Below are positions 22,309 to 30,545 of a stretch of DNA of 64,000 nt, piece after piece. Within the stretch, counting starts at the first letter, position 1; each line of letters starts with the position of its first letter. A program made the translations under genes and the position numbers. Under the pieces are notes generated by a model. The model searched no databases and was not told the origin of the DNA. It worked only from the letters and a program-made list of their open reading frames with translations. Source of the stretch: Cellulomonas wangleii (GTDB lineage: Bacteria; Actinomycetota; Actinomycetes; Actinomycetales; Cellulomonadaceae). The DNA is taken from contig NZ_CP074405.1 of assembly GCF_018388445.1 (NCBI RefSeq), forward strand, positions 2,666,001-2,730,000, given 5' to 3'.

Positions 22309-23874
22309 GTGCCCCTCGCCTCCCCCGGACGCTCCGACGCCGCCACGTCCACGCCGCCGCGCACCGCCCTCCTGCTCGCTCCCGGCGACGACGTCGCGGT
22401 GACCGTCGTGGACGTCCTCGCGGGCACCTCCGTGGCGCTGGGCGACACCGTCGTCACGGCGTCGAGCGACGTCCCGCGCGGCCACAAGCTCGCGGTCCGC
22501 CCCCTTCCCGCCGGCACCCAGGTGCACAAGTACGGCCAGGTCATCGGTCGCACGACCGCCGACGTCGCGGTCGGCGCCCACGTCCACGCGCACAACCTCG
22601 GCATGGACTCCGTGGCCCACGCGTACGAGTTCGGCACGGCGCGCGTCACGATCCCGCGGGCCACCACGACGCGCACGTTCGAGGGCTTCCGGCGCGCCGA
22701 CGGCCGCGTCGGCACCCGCAGCTACGTCGGCATCGTGACGTCCGTGAACTGCTCGGCCTCCACCGCCCGCATGATCGCCGACCAGTTCCGCGGCCCGGTG
22801 ATGGACGCGTGGCCGCACGTCGACGGCGTCGTCGCCCTGACGCACGACTCGGGGTGCGGGCTGGTGCCCGAGTCCGAGGGCGGGCAGGTGCTACGTCGAA
22901 CGCTGCGCGGGTACGCGTCGCACCCCAACGTGCAGGGCCTGCTGGTGCTGGGCCTCGGCTGCGAGATGCTCGCCGTCCAGGGGCTGCTCGCGGACCTGCC
23001 GGCGTCCCCCGACACGCTCGTCGAGCACCTGACCATCCAGGACTCGGGCGGCATCCGGGCCACGGTCCGTGCGGGCGTCGCGGTCGTGCGGGCCATGCTC
23101 GACGACCTCGAGAGCCGCCGCCGCGAGACGGTCCCGGCCTCCGAGCTCGTCCTGGGCCTCAACTGCGGCGGGTCGGACGGCTACTCGGGCATCACGGCGA
23201 ACCCCGCCCTGGGACGCGCATCGGACCTGCTGGTCGCCCAGGGCGGCACGAGCGTGCTGGCCGAGACGCCCGAGGTCTTCGGCGCCGAGCACCTGCTCAC
23301 GCGCCGCGCCGTCAGCGAGGCCGTGGGCCGCCGCCTGCTCGACCGCATCGACTGGTGGCAGGACTACATGACCCGCGGCGGCGGCACGCTGGACAACAAC
23401 CCGTCCCCCGGCAACAAGGCCGGCGGCCTGACGACGATCCTCGAGAAGTCCCTCGGCGCGGTCGCCAAGGGCGGCACCGCCGAGCTCACGGCCGTGTACG
23501 AGTACGCCGAGCCCGTGGTCGACAAGGGCTTCACCTTCATGGACACCCCGGGCTACGACCCGGTCTCCGTCACCGGCATCGTGGCGGGGGGCGCGACGGT
23601 CGTCGTGTTCACGACCGGCCGCGGGTCCGTGCTCGGCGCCAAGCCCGCGCCGTGCGTCAAGGTCGCCACCAGCACCGAGATGTACGAGCGCATGCGGGAG
23701 GACATGGACCTTGACGCCGGACGCATCGTCACCGGCACGGCGACGATCGACGAGGTCGGCGAGGAGATCCTCGACCTCGTGCTCGCCGTGGCGTCGGGGC
23801 GCGCCACCGTCAGCGAGGAGCTCGACCTGGGACGCGACGAGTTCGTGCCCTGGCAGCTGGGGGCCGTGACCTGA
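22309..23874 (+). CDS. UxaA family altronate/galactarate dehydratase
   Basis: This 521-residue protein is a sugar-acid dehydratase of the UxaA/GarD family, which removes water from altronate or galactarate in hexuronate and aldarate breakdown using an iron centre. It has an N-terminal SAF domain (about residues 18-105) and the large C-terminal domain, with EGFRRADGRVGTRSYVGIVTSVNCS (seen as FRRADGRVGTRSY and TSVNCSA), HDSGCG near residue 183, GLGCE, LNCGGSDGYSGITANPA near 285 and DNNPSPGNKAGGLTTILEKS near 365. The conserved Cys residues are candidate iron ligands. The GTG start follows AAGGA at a spacing of five to seven bases. No other uronate genes are nearby, so the substrate cannot be set by context. 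Confidence 0.88.
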   Translation: MPLASPGRSDAATSTPPRTALLLAPGDDVAVTVVDVLAGTSVALGDTVVTASSDVPRGHKLAVRPLPAGTQVHKYGQVIGRTTADVAVGAHVHAHNLGMDSVAHAYEFGTARVTIPRATTTRTFEGFRRADGRVGTRSYVGIVTSVNCSASTARMIADQFRGPVMDAWPHVDGVVALTHDSGCGLVPESEGGQVLRRTLRGYASHPNVQGLLVLGLGCEMLAVQGLLADLPASPDTLVEHLTIQDSGGIRATVRAGVAVVRAMLDDLESRRRETVPASELVLGLNCGGSDGYSGITANPALGRASDLLVAQGGTSVLAETPEVFGAEHLLTRRAVSEAVGRRLLDRIDWWQDYMTRGGGTLDNNPSPGNKAGGLTTILEKSLGAVAKGGTAELTAVYEYAEPVVDKGFTFMDTPGYDPVSVTGIVAGGATVVVFTTGRGSVLGAKPAPCVKVATSTEMYERMREDMDLDAGRIVTGTATIDEVGEEILDLVLAVASGRATVSEELDLGRDEFVPWQLGAVT

Positions 23875-23910
23875 CCGGCGACCCGCCGGACGGCCGCACC
23901 GCCCGGGTCG

Positions 23911-24870
23911 TCAGCGCGGCACCCGGCCGCCGTCGCGGCGCACGGAACCCGGTGACCGCCCCGTCGTGCGGGTGAACGCGCGGCTGAACGCCGCAGCGGA
24001 CTCGTACCCGGCGGCCGCGGCCGCCTGCGCGACCCCGTCCCCGCGGGCGAGCCGGTCGGCGGCCACGTGCATGCGCCACGTCGCCACGTACTGCATCGCC
24101 GGCATGCCCACGACCTGCGTGAACCGCGCCGCGAACGCCGACCGCGACATCGCCACCTCCCGCGCGAGCGCCGCGACCGTCCAGGGACGCGCGGGATCCC
24201 GGTGCACGGCCGCGAGCGCTGCGCCGACGTCCGGGTCGCGCAGGGCGCCGAGCCACCCGTCGGTGGGCTCCTGCGCGTCGAGCCACGCGCGGACCGCCTG
24301 CACGACCAGGACGTCGGCGAGCCGCGTGAGGACCGCCTCGCCGCCGGGCCGCAGCTGCGCCAGCTCGGCGGTCATGAGCTCGAGCGTCCGCGCGACCCAC
24401 GGCGCGCCGACCGACGCGGGTACGTGCAGGACCGCCGGCAGCAGGTCGAGCAGCGGGCGCGCCGCCGGACCGTCGACGGTGAGCACGCCGCACACGAGCT
24501 GCGTGCGGTCGCCCCGACCCTCGTGCCGCAGCACCGAGTAGCTCTCGGTGACGTACTCCTGCGGCAGCAGGTCGACCCTCCCCAGGGAGGGCGCGGCGAG
24601 GTCGCTCGCGAGCAGGTGCCCCCGCCCGTGCGGCACGAGCGCGAGCTCGCCGGCACCCAGCCGCAGGGGCGGTGCGCCGGCCACGTCCACCCAGACCTCG
24701 CCCTGCGTGACGACGTGGAAGGTCAGGCAGTCGCCGAACGCCGGCATGTCGACCGCCCACGGACCGGCGGCCTCCGTGCGGCAGTAGAAGACGCCTGCCA
24801 CCCGCAGCCGGTGCAGCGCCTCACCGACGGCGTCGGGCGCGGGGCGGGGCGGGGTGATCACGAGGCTCAC
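23911..24870 (-). CDS. AraC family transcriptional regulator (cupin type)
   Basis: This 319-residue regulator has an N-terminal cupin sensor (about residues 20-190, with FGDCLTFHVVTQGEVWVDV and LALVPHGRGHLL) and a C-terminal double helix-turn-helix (about 215-315, with WTVAALAREVAMSRSAFAARF and AGYESAAAFSRAFTRTTGRSP; both given in part). The GTG at 24870 is preceded by GGGAGA. It faces the oxidoreductase gene at 24997 across 126 bases, so that gene is the most likely target. It converges with the dehydratase gene across a gap of only 36 bases. The effector is unknown. Confidence 0.88.
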   Translation of the reverse strand: MSLVITPPRPAPDAVGEALHRLRVAGVFYCRTEAAGPWAVDMPAFGDCLTFHVVTQGEVWVDVAGAPPLRLGAGELALVPHGRGHLLASDLAAPSLGRVDLLPQEYVTESYSVLRHEGRGDRTQLVCGVLTVDGPAARPLLDLLPAVLHVPASVGAPWVARTLELMTAELAQLRPGGEAVLTRLADVLVVQAVRAWLDAQEPTDGWLGALRDPDVGAALAAVHRDPARPWTVAALAREVAMSRSAFAARFTQVVGMPAMQYVATWRMHVAADRLARGDGVAQAAAAAGYESAAAFSRAFTRTTGRSPGSVRRDGGRVPR

Positions 24871-24996
24871 GGGATCTCCCGACGTGGACGATCGGTCATG
24901 CACGGGCGACTCAGGAGCATAGACCGTCCAGCCCGCCGCTGGTTCCCTGGACGCAGCAGCCGACCGCACCGGACGGCACGAACCTTGGAGGCCACC

Positions 24997-25719
24997 ATGC
25001 AGGTACTCGTCGTCGGAGCAACCGGCGGATCCGGACGAGCCGCCGTCGCCGAGCTCGTCGCACGCGGCCACACCGTGACGGCACTGTCCCGGCACGGGTC
25101 GACCCTCGCCGGGCCGGGCGTGCGAGGCGTCGACGGGGACGCGACCGACGCCGCCACCGTGGACGCCGTCGTCGCCGGGCAGGACGCGGTCGTCGTGACG
25201 CTCGGCATCAGCGAGAGCCCTGTGCGCGTCCGCCTGCGTGGGCCCGCCCGCACGCCCGCGGACGTCCGCTCACGCGGCACCCGGACCGTGGTGGACGCCA
25301 TGCGGCGGCACGGCGTGGACCGACTCGTCGTCCAGACGTCCTACGGCGTCGGGGCGACCCGTCCGCTGCTGCCGCCGGCCACCCGCCTCGTCTTCGCCCT
25401 GCTGCTCGCGCCGCAGATCGCGGACACCGAGCGGCAGGCGCGCGTCGTCCACTCCAGCGGCCTGGACTGGGTCGAGGTGCAGCCCGTCAACCTCGTCGAC
25501 ACGGACCTGCCCGGTCCGGCGTTCGCGTCGGTGACGGGTGAGCAGCGCGGCATGACCGTGTCGCGCACCCAGGTCGCCCGCTTCCTGGTCGACGCCGTCG
25601 AGGACGACGCGTACGTCGGAGCCGGGGTCGCGCTCTCGCACCTGACGCCGGCGCGCGCCACCCGTCCCCGTCGTCGCCGCTACACCCCCGAAGGATTCTC
25701 ATCTACCGTGTCCCGTTGA
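24997..25719 (+). CDS. NAD(P)-binding oxidoreductase (NmrA/SDR-like)
   Basis: This 240-residue atypical short-chain dehydrogenase opens with the dinucleotide-binding glycine motif VLVVGATGGSGRAAV at residues 3-17. It has QDAVVVTLG, a VVDAMRRHGVDRLVVQTSYGVG segment (seen as MRRHGVDRLVVQTS) and LDWVEVQPVNL, all typical of NAD(P)H-binding NmrA/BVR-B-like proteins. The classical YxxxK pair is not evident. The ATG at 24997 follows TTGGAGG at a five-base spacing. It is divergent from the AraC-type regulator, which suggests induction by a reactive or electrophilic compound, although nothing in the sequence names a substrate. Confidence 0.82.
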   Translation: MQVLVVGATGGSGRAAVAELVARGHTVTALSRHGSTLAGPGVRGVDGDATDAATVDAVVAGQDAVVVTLGISESPVRVRLRGPARTPADVRSRGTRTVVDAMRRHGVDRLVVQTSYGVGATRPLLPPATRLVFALLLAPQIADTERQARVVHSSGLDWVEVQPVNLVDTDLPGPAFASVTGEQRGMTVSRTQVARFLVDAVEDDAYVGAGVALSHLTPARATRPRRRRYTPEGFSSTVSR

Positions 25720-25776
25720 GAACACGCCGGGCCGGAGGCAGGAGCCGCCCGGGCCGGACGCTCGGGAGGTGGGGGC

Positions 25777-26193
25777 ATGGTCGGACAGCGGATGACGCGG
25801 CAGCGGGTCGCGATCGCGGAGCTGCTCGAGGACGTCGACGAGTTCCACAGCGCGCAGCAGATCCACCAGATGCTGCAGCAGCGCGGGCAGGAGATCGGCC
25901 TGGCGACGGTGTACCGCACCCTCAACGCGATGGCCGAGAAGGGTGACCTCGAGGTGCTGCTGCAGCCCACCGGGGAGCACACCTACCTGCGCTGCGAGCC
26001 GCGCAGCGAGCACCACCACCACCTGGTGTGCCGCGTGTGCGGCCGCACGGTCGAGGTCGCCGCACCGGAGCTCGAGCAGCTCGTCGACGCCCTCGCCGCC
26101 GGGCACGACTTCACCGACGTCGAGCACTCGATCGACTTCGTCGGCACCTGCCGCGACTGCGCACGCGCCGGACGCAGCCACCCCCGGTCCTGA
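25777..26193 (+). CDS. zur: zinc uptake regulator Zur (Fur family)
   Basis: This 138-residue Fur-family repressor most resembles actinobacterial Zur (FurB), which represses zinc-uptake genes when zinc is replete. The winged helix lies at about residues 5-75 (RQRVAIAELLEDVDEFHSAQQ, IGLATVYRTLNAMAE). The metal sites include the His run EHHHHLVCRVCG at about 84-95 and the second Cys pair CRDC near residue 127, which together make the structural zinc site. The ATG at 25777 follows GGAGG at a spacing of about seven bases. A second ATG six codons in is possible. No zinc transporter lies adjacent, so its targets are probably elsewhere. Confidence 0.88.
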   Translation: MVGQRMTRQRVAIAELLEDVDEFHSAQQIHQMLQQRGQEIGLATVYRTLNAMAEKGDLEVLLQPTGEHTYLRCEPRSEHHHHLVCRVCGRTVEVAAPELEQLVDALAAGHDFTDVEHSIDFVGTCRDCARAGRSHPRS

Positions 26194-26306
26194 GCTCCGC
26201 GGCACCCCGCCGCACGGCCTGTCGCTTCCCCTGCCGGCCCGCACGTCCGGATACTGGCGGCACGCGCCGCACCACCCGCGCGGTGCACCCCAGCAGCGAG
26301 GACGCC

Positions 26307-29300
26307 ATGACCGACACGTCCACCTCGCCCGGCGGCACGACCGCCCAGGACCCCGCCGCACACGTCACGCAGGTGGTCGCGCTCGTGCGGCGCTGGCTGC
26401 GGGAGGCGGCCGACCACCCGGTCGACCCGGCGGCCGCCCACCTCGCCGCGCTGCTGCGCGGCGAGGACGGGCTGGCGTTCGCGGTCGGGTTCGTCGACGG
26501 CGTGGTCCGGCCCGAGGACCACGCCGTCGCGGCCCGCCGTCTGCGCGAGCTCGCCGTCCGACCCCCACGCTTCCTGGCCCCGCACCTGCGGGCCGCGGTG
26601 CGCGTGGGCGGCCTGGTCGCACCGGCGCTGCCGCACGTCGTGGTCCCCGTGGCGCGGCGCGTGCTGCGCCACATGGTCGGGCACCTGGTCGTCGACGCGA
26701 CCGACCGCCGCCTGGGGCCGACGATCGCGCGGCTGCGCACCGACGGCACCCGCCTCAACGTCAACCTGCTCGGGGAGGCCGTGCTCGGGCAGCGCGAGGC
26801 CGCGCGCCGGCTCGCCGGGACGCGTCGGCTGCTCGCGCGCGACGACGTCGACTACGTGTCGGTCAAGGTGTCCGCCGTGGTCGCCCCGCACGCGCCGTGG
26901 GCGTTCGACGCCGCCGTCGACGACGTCGTCGCGCACCTGACGCCGCTGTTCGAGCAGGCGGCCGCCTCCCCCACCCGCAAGTTCGTGAACCTCGACATGG
27001 AGGAGTACAAGGACCTCGACCTCACGGTGGAGGTCTTCACCCGGCTGCTCGACCGCCCGGGGCTGACGGACCTCGAGGCGGGGATCGTCCTGCAGGCCTA
27101 CCTGCCGGACGCCCTGCCGGCCATGCAGCGCCTGCAGGAGTGGGCGGCGGCCCGCCGCGCGCGCGGCGGCGCGGGCATCAAGGTGCGCCTGGTCAAGGGC
27201 GCGAACCTGCCGATGGAGCAGGTCGAGGCCGAGCTGCACGGTCTCCCGCTCGCCACGTGGGGCAGCAAGCGGGAGACCGACGCGCACTACAAGCGCGTGC
27301 TCGACTGGGCCCTGACCCCCGAGCGCGTCGCGAACGTGCGCCTCGGCGTGGCGGGGCACAACCTGTTCGACGTCGCGCACGCGTGGCTCCTGGCCGGTGA
27401 GCGCGGCGTGCGCGACCGCGTCGAGATCGAGATGCTCCTGGGCATGGCGCCCGGGCAGGCGGCCGCGGTGCGCCGCGACGTCGGCAGCCTGCTGCTCTAC
27501 ACCCCGGTGGTCGCGCCCCGGGAGTTCGACGTCGCGATCGCGTACCTCGTGCGGCGCCTCGAGGAGGGCGCGTCGAGCGACAACTTCATGTCCGCGGTCT
27601 TCGACCTCGCGCAGGACGAGGCCCTGTTCGACCGCGAGCGCACCCGCTTCCTGACCGCGCTGGACGACGCGACCGCACCGGTACCCGAGCGGCACCGCGT
27701 GCCCGACCGGCACGCGGCCGTCCCGCCCTCGGCGCCGGGCGCGTTCACCAGCACACCCGACACGGATCCCGCGGTCCGCGAGAACCGGGCCTGGGTGCGC
27801 GACCTGCTCGCGCGCGTGCCGGCGTCCCGGCTCGGCGTCGCCGGTGCGCAGGCGGCGCAGGTGACGGACGGCCGCGCGCTGGACGCCCTGGTGCGGGACG
27901 CGCGTGACGCGGGCCGGGCGTGGGGCGCGCGACCGGCGGCGGAGCGCGCCGCCGTCCTGGACCGCGCCGCCGACGCCCTCGGGGCACGCCGGGCGGACCT
28001 GCTGGAGGTCATGGCCGCCGAGGCCGGCAAGACGATCGACCAGGGCGACCCCGAGGTGTCCGAGGCGGTCGACTTCGCGCACTGGTACGCCGAGCTCGCC
28101 CGCGGCCTGGACCACGTCGACGGGGCGACGTTCGTGCCCGACGCGCTGACGCTCGTCACTCCCCCGTGGAACTTCCCGGTCGCGATCCCCGCCGGGTCGA
28201 CGCTCGCGGCGCTGGCCGCCGGCTCGGCCGTCGTCCTCAAGCCCGCACGTCCCGCCGAGCGGTGCGGGGCTGTGCTCGCCGAGGCCCTCTGGGAGGCGGG
28301 TGTCCCGCGGGACGTGCTGCGCCTGGTGCAGGTCGACGAGGACGCCCTCGGCCGCGAGCTCGTCGCGCACCCCGCGGTGGACCGGGTGGTCCTCACCGGG
28401 GCCTACGAGACGGCCGAGCTCTTCCGCTCGTTCCGCCCCGACCTGCCGCTGCTGGCCGAGACCAGCGGCAAGAACGCGATCGTCGTGACGCCGTCGGCCG
28501 ACCTGGACCTGGCGGTGCGCGACGTGGTCGCCTCGGCGTTCGGGCACGCGGGGCAGAAGTGCTCGGCGGCCTCGCTCGTCGTCCTGGTCGGATCGGTCGC
28601 GACGTCGCGACGGTTCCGCTCGCAGCTCCTCGACGCCGTGTCGTCGCTGGTCGTGGGGACGCCGGACGACGCGCGCACGCAGCTGGGCCCGCTGATCGAG
28701 CCCGCCGGCGGCAAGCTGCTCACAGGCCTGACGGACCTCGAGCCGGGTCAGGCGTGGGCGCTGGCCGCGCGCCGGCTCGACGACGCCGGCCGCCTGTGGA
28801 CCCCCGGCGTGGTCACCGGGGTGCGGCGCGGGGCGCGCACGCACCGCACCGAGTACTTCGGGCCCGTGCTCGGCGTCATGACCGCGGCGACTCTCGACGA
28901 GGCGGTCGACGTGGTGAACGACGTCGACTACGGGCTGACGTCGGGCCTGCACAGCCTGGACGCCGACGAGATCGCCACGTGGCTCGACCGCGTGCAGGCA
29001 GGCAACCTCTACGTGAACCGCGGGACGACCGGCGCGATCGTGCGGCGTCAGCCGTTCGGCGGGTGGAAGCGGTCGGCCGTGGGCCCCGGCACCAAGGCCG
29101 GTGGCCCGAGCTACCTGGTCGGGCTGGGGTCGTGGGCCTCGGCCCCCGCCACGAGCACGGCACCCGTGGCCGCGGCGGCGGCCGCGCTGGTCGCCGCAGC
29201 CCGCGCCGAGCTGGCGAGCCCGGACGCCGACCGCGTCGAGCGCGCGGCCCGCAGCGACGCCGCCGCCCGGTCGGACCTGTTCGCGGCGCGCGACGTCAGC

Positions 29301-29762
29301 GCGCTGGCCTGCGAGCGCAACGTGCTGCGCCACCTGCCCGTGCCCGAGCCGGTGCTGGTGCGGCAGGCCGCGGACGCGCCCCCGGCCGACGTCGTGCGGG
29401 TCCTGGCGGCGGCTGCGGCGGCCGGGGCGCGGGTGGTCGTGTCGACCCCTGCGGACCTCCCGCCGCGCCTGGCGTCCGCGGCTGCCGCGCTCGGTGCCGT
29501 CCACGTGGAGGACGACACGGCGTGGTCCGCCCGCGTCGGCGCGCTGCCCGGCGGTCGCGTCCGGCTCGTCGGCGGGGCCGCGGCGGACGTCGCCCGGGCC
29601 ACCGGTGGGCGTCCCGACGTCGCGGTGTGGGACCACCCCGTGACCGAGGCGGGTCGCGTCGAGCTGCTGCCGTTCCTGCGCGAGCAGGCGGTCAGCGTCA
29701 CGGCGCACCGGTTCGGCACGCCGCACGACCTGACGTCGCGGAGCCTGCCGCTGGGGCGGTGA
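26307..29762 (+). CDS. putA: bifunctional proline dehydrogenase / glutamate-semialdehyde dehydrogenase
   Basis: This 1151-residue enzyme converts proline to glutamate in two steps. The N-terminal FAD-dependent proline dehydrogenase barrel spans about residues 100-430 (VNLLGEAVLGQREA, YVSVKVS, NLDMEEYKDLDLT, VRLVKGANLPME). The aldehyde dehydrogenase domain spans about 490-950, with TPPWNFPVAIPAGS near 617, catalytic Glu in LAETSGKN near 717 and catalytic Cys in GQKCSAAS near 752. An Ala-rich linker then leads to a C-terminal segment of about 190 residues of unclear role. There is no N-terminal ribbon-helix-helix DNA-binding domain, so it is not an autoregulatory PutA. The ATG at 26307 follows a weak GAGGAC. 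It runs convergent to nrtR with two bases between the stops. Confidence 0.92.
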   Translation: MTDTSTSPGGTTAQDPAAHVTQVVALVRRWLREAADHPVDPAAAHLAALLRGEDGLAFAVGFVDGVVRPEDHAVAARRLRELAVRPPRFLAPHLRAAVRVGGLVAPALPHVVVPVARRVLRHMVGHLVVDATDRRLGPTIARLRTDGTRLNVNLLGEAVLGQREAARRLAGTRRLLARDDVDYVSVKVSAVVAPHAPWAFDAAVDDVVAHLTPLFEQAAASPTRKFVNLDMEEYKDLDLTVEVFTRLLDRPGLTDLEAGIVLQAYLPDALPAMQRLQEWAAARRARGGAGIKVRLVKGANLPMEQVEAELHGLPLATWGSKRETDAHYKRVLDWALTPERVANVRLGVAGHNLFDVAHAWLLAGERGVRDRVEIEMLLGMAPGQAAAVRRDVGSLLLYTPVVAPREFDVAIAYLVRRLEEGASSDNFMSAVFDLAQDEALFDRERTRFLTALDDATAPVPERHRVPDRHAAVPPSAPGAFTSTPDTDPAVRENRAWVRDLLARVPASRLGVAGAQAAQVTDGRALDALVRDARDAGRAWGARPAAERAAVLDRAADALGARRADLLEVMAAEAGKTIDQGDPEVSEAVDFAHWYAELARGLDHVDGATFVPDALTLVTPPWNFPVAIPAGSTLAALAAGSAVVLKPARPAERCGAVLAEALWEAGVPRDVLRLVQVDEDALGRELVAHPAVDRVVLTGAYETAELFRSFRPDLPLLAETSGKNAIVVTPSADLDLAVRDVVASAFGHAGQKCSAASLVVLVGSVATSRRFRSQLLDAVSSLVVGTPDDARTQLGPLIEPAGGKLLTGLTDLEPGQAWALAARRLDDAGRLWTPGVVTGVRRGARTHRTEYFGPVLGVMTAATLDEAVDVVNDVDYGLTSGLHSLDADEIATWLDRVQAGNLYVNRGTTGAIVRRQPFGGWKRSAVGPGTKAGGPSYLVGLGSWASAPATSTAPVAAAAAALVAAARAELASPDADRVERAARSDAAARSDLFAARDVSALACERNVLRHLPVPEPVLVRQAADAPPADVVRVLAAAAAAGARVVVSTPADLPPRLASAAAALGAVHVEDDTAWSARVGALPGGRVRLVGGAAADVARATGGRPDVAVWDHPVTEAGRVELLPFLREQAVSVTAHRFGTPHDLTSRSLPLGR

Positions 29763-29764
29763 GG

Positions 29765-30466
29765 TCAGTCCCGCGTGATCGGCGGGTGCAGGGTGGTGAC
29801 GTCGCCGAGCCGGTAGAGGGTGGCGGGGCGGCCCCGCCCCTCGGAGCGGGTTCGCCCGGTGTCGACCAGCAGGCCCGGCACGCCGGTGACCTTGCGGTGG
29901 AAGTTGCGCGGGTCCAGCGCCCGGCCCCACACGGCCTCGTAGACGCGCCGCAGGTCGGCGACCGTGAACTCGGGCCCGCAGAACGCGGCGGCGAGCGGGC
30001 TGTACTCGAGCTTGGCGCGGGCACGCTCGAGCCCGTCGCTCAGCACGCGCGCGTGGTCGAACGCGAGGGGCCGGCGCTGCGCGTGGGCGACCGGCACCCA
30101 GGCGGCGCGCGCGGCGTCGCTGCCGGCGTGCGGCTCGGGCAGGTCGGGCGCCAACGCCAGGTACGCCACCGAGACGACCCGCATGCGGGGGTCGCGGTCC
30201 GGGTCGCCGTAGGACGCGAGCTGCTCGAGGTGGCCGGGGACGTCGCGCACGCCCGTCTCCTCCGACAGCTCGCGCTCGGCTGCGGCGTCGAGGCCCTCGT
30301 CCGGGCGCACGAACCCGCCGGGCAGCGCCCAGGCGCCCCGCCACGGGTCGGCGCCGCGCTCCACGAGCAGCACGTGCAGGACGTCACCCCGCAACGTGAG
30401 GACGACGAGGTCGACCGTGACCGCGAACGGCGGGTAGGAGGCGGCGTCGTAGCCCGGGAGCGTCAT
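29765..30466 (-). CDS. nrtR: NrtR-type Nudix transcriptional regulator
   Basis: This 233-residue protein has the NrtR layout: an N-terminal Nudix domain (about residues 12-150) and a C-terminal winged helix (about 160-228, with FTVADLRRVYEAVWG and NFHRKV). NrtR proteins are repressors of NAD-related genes that release DNA on binding ADP-ribose. The Nudix box, GGFVRPDEGLD plus RELSEETGV, matches the catalytic consensus in full. It may therefore still hydrolyse its ligand, whereas many NrtRs have a decayed box. It is transcribed away from the SPFH/NAD-kinase-like pair, and the shared 79-bp region holds two matching inverted repeats that are the obvious operators. Confidence 0.85.
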   Translation of the reverse strand: MTLPGYDAASYPPFAVTVDLVVLTLRGDVLHVLLVERGADPWRGAWALPGGFVRPDEGLDAAAERELSEETGVRDVPGHLEQLASYGDPDRDPRMRVVSVAYLALAPDLPEPHAGSDAARAAWVPVAHAQRRPLAFDHARVLSDGLERARAKLEYSPLAAAFCGPEFTVADLRRVYEAVWGRALDPRNFHRKVTGVPGLLVDTGRTRSEGRGRPATLYRLGDVTTLHPPITRD

Positions 30467-30476
30467 GCCCCGACCA

Positions 30477-30499
30477 TATCTCGTCAGGTTGACGAGATA
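30477..30499. promoter_or_regulatory. NrtR operator 1 (10-bp perfect inverted repeat)
   Basis: TATCTCGTCA (30477-30486), a three-base spacer GGT, and TGACGAGATA (30490-30499) form a perfect inverted repeat 11 bases upstream of the nrtR start. Its core is TCGTC-N5-GACGA. It overlaps TTGACG (30489-30494), a plausible -35 for the rightward SPFH gene, with TTTATC 16 bases downstream as a weak -10. Binding here could block both divergent genes. Confidence 0.8.
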
Positions 30500-30514
30500 C
30501 CAGACCCTGCTTTA

Positions 30515-30529
30515 TCGTCGCTGTGACGA
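30515..30529. promoter_or_regulatory. NrtR operator 2 (same core as operator 1)
   Basis: TCGTC-GCTGT-GACGA repeats the core and the five-base spacing of operator 1. The two centres are 34 bp apart, about three helical turns, so they would sit on the same face of the DNA. It lies between the possible -10 of the SPFH gene and its ribosome binding site (AAGGAGGAG). Confidence 0.7.
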
Positions 30530-30545
30530 CAAAGAAGGAGGAGAC

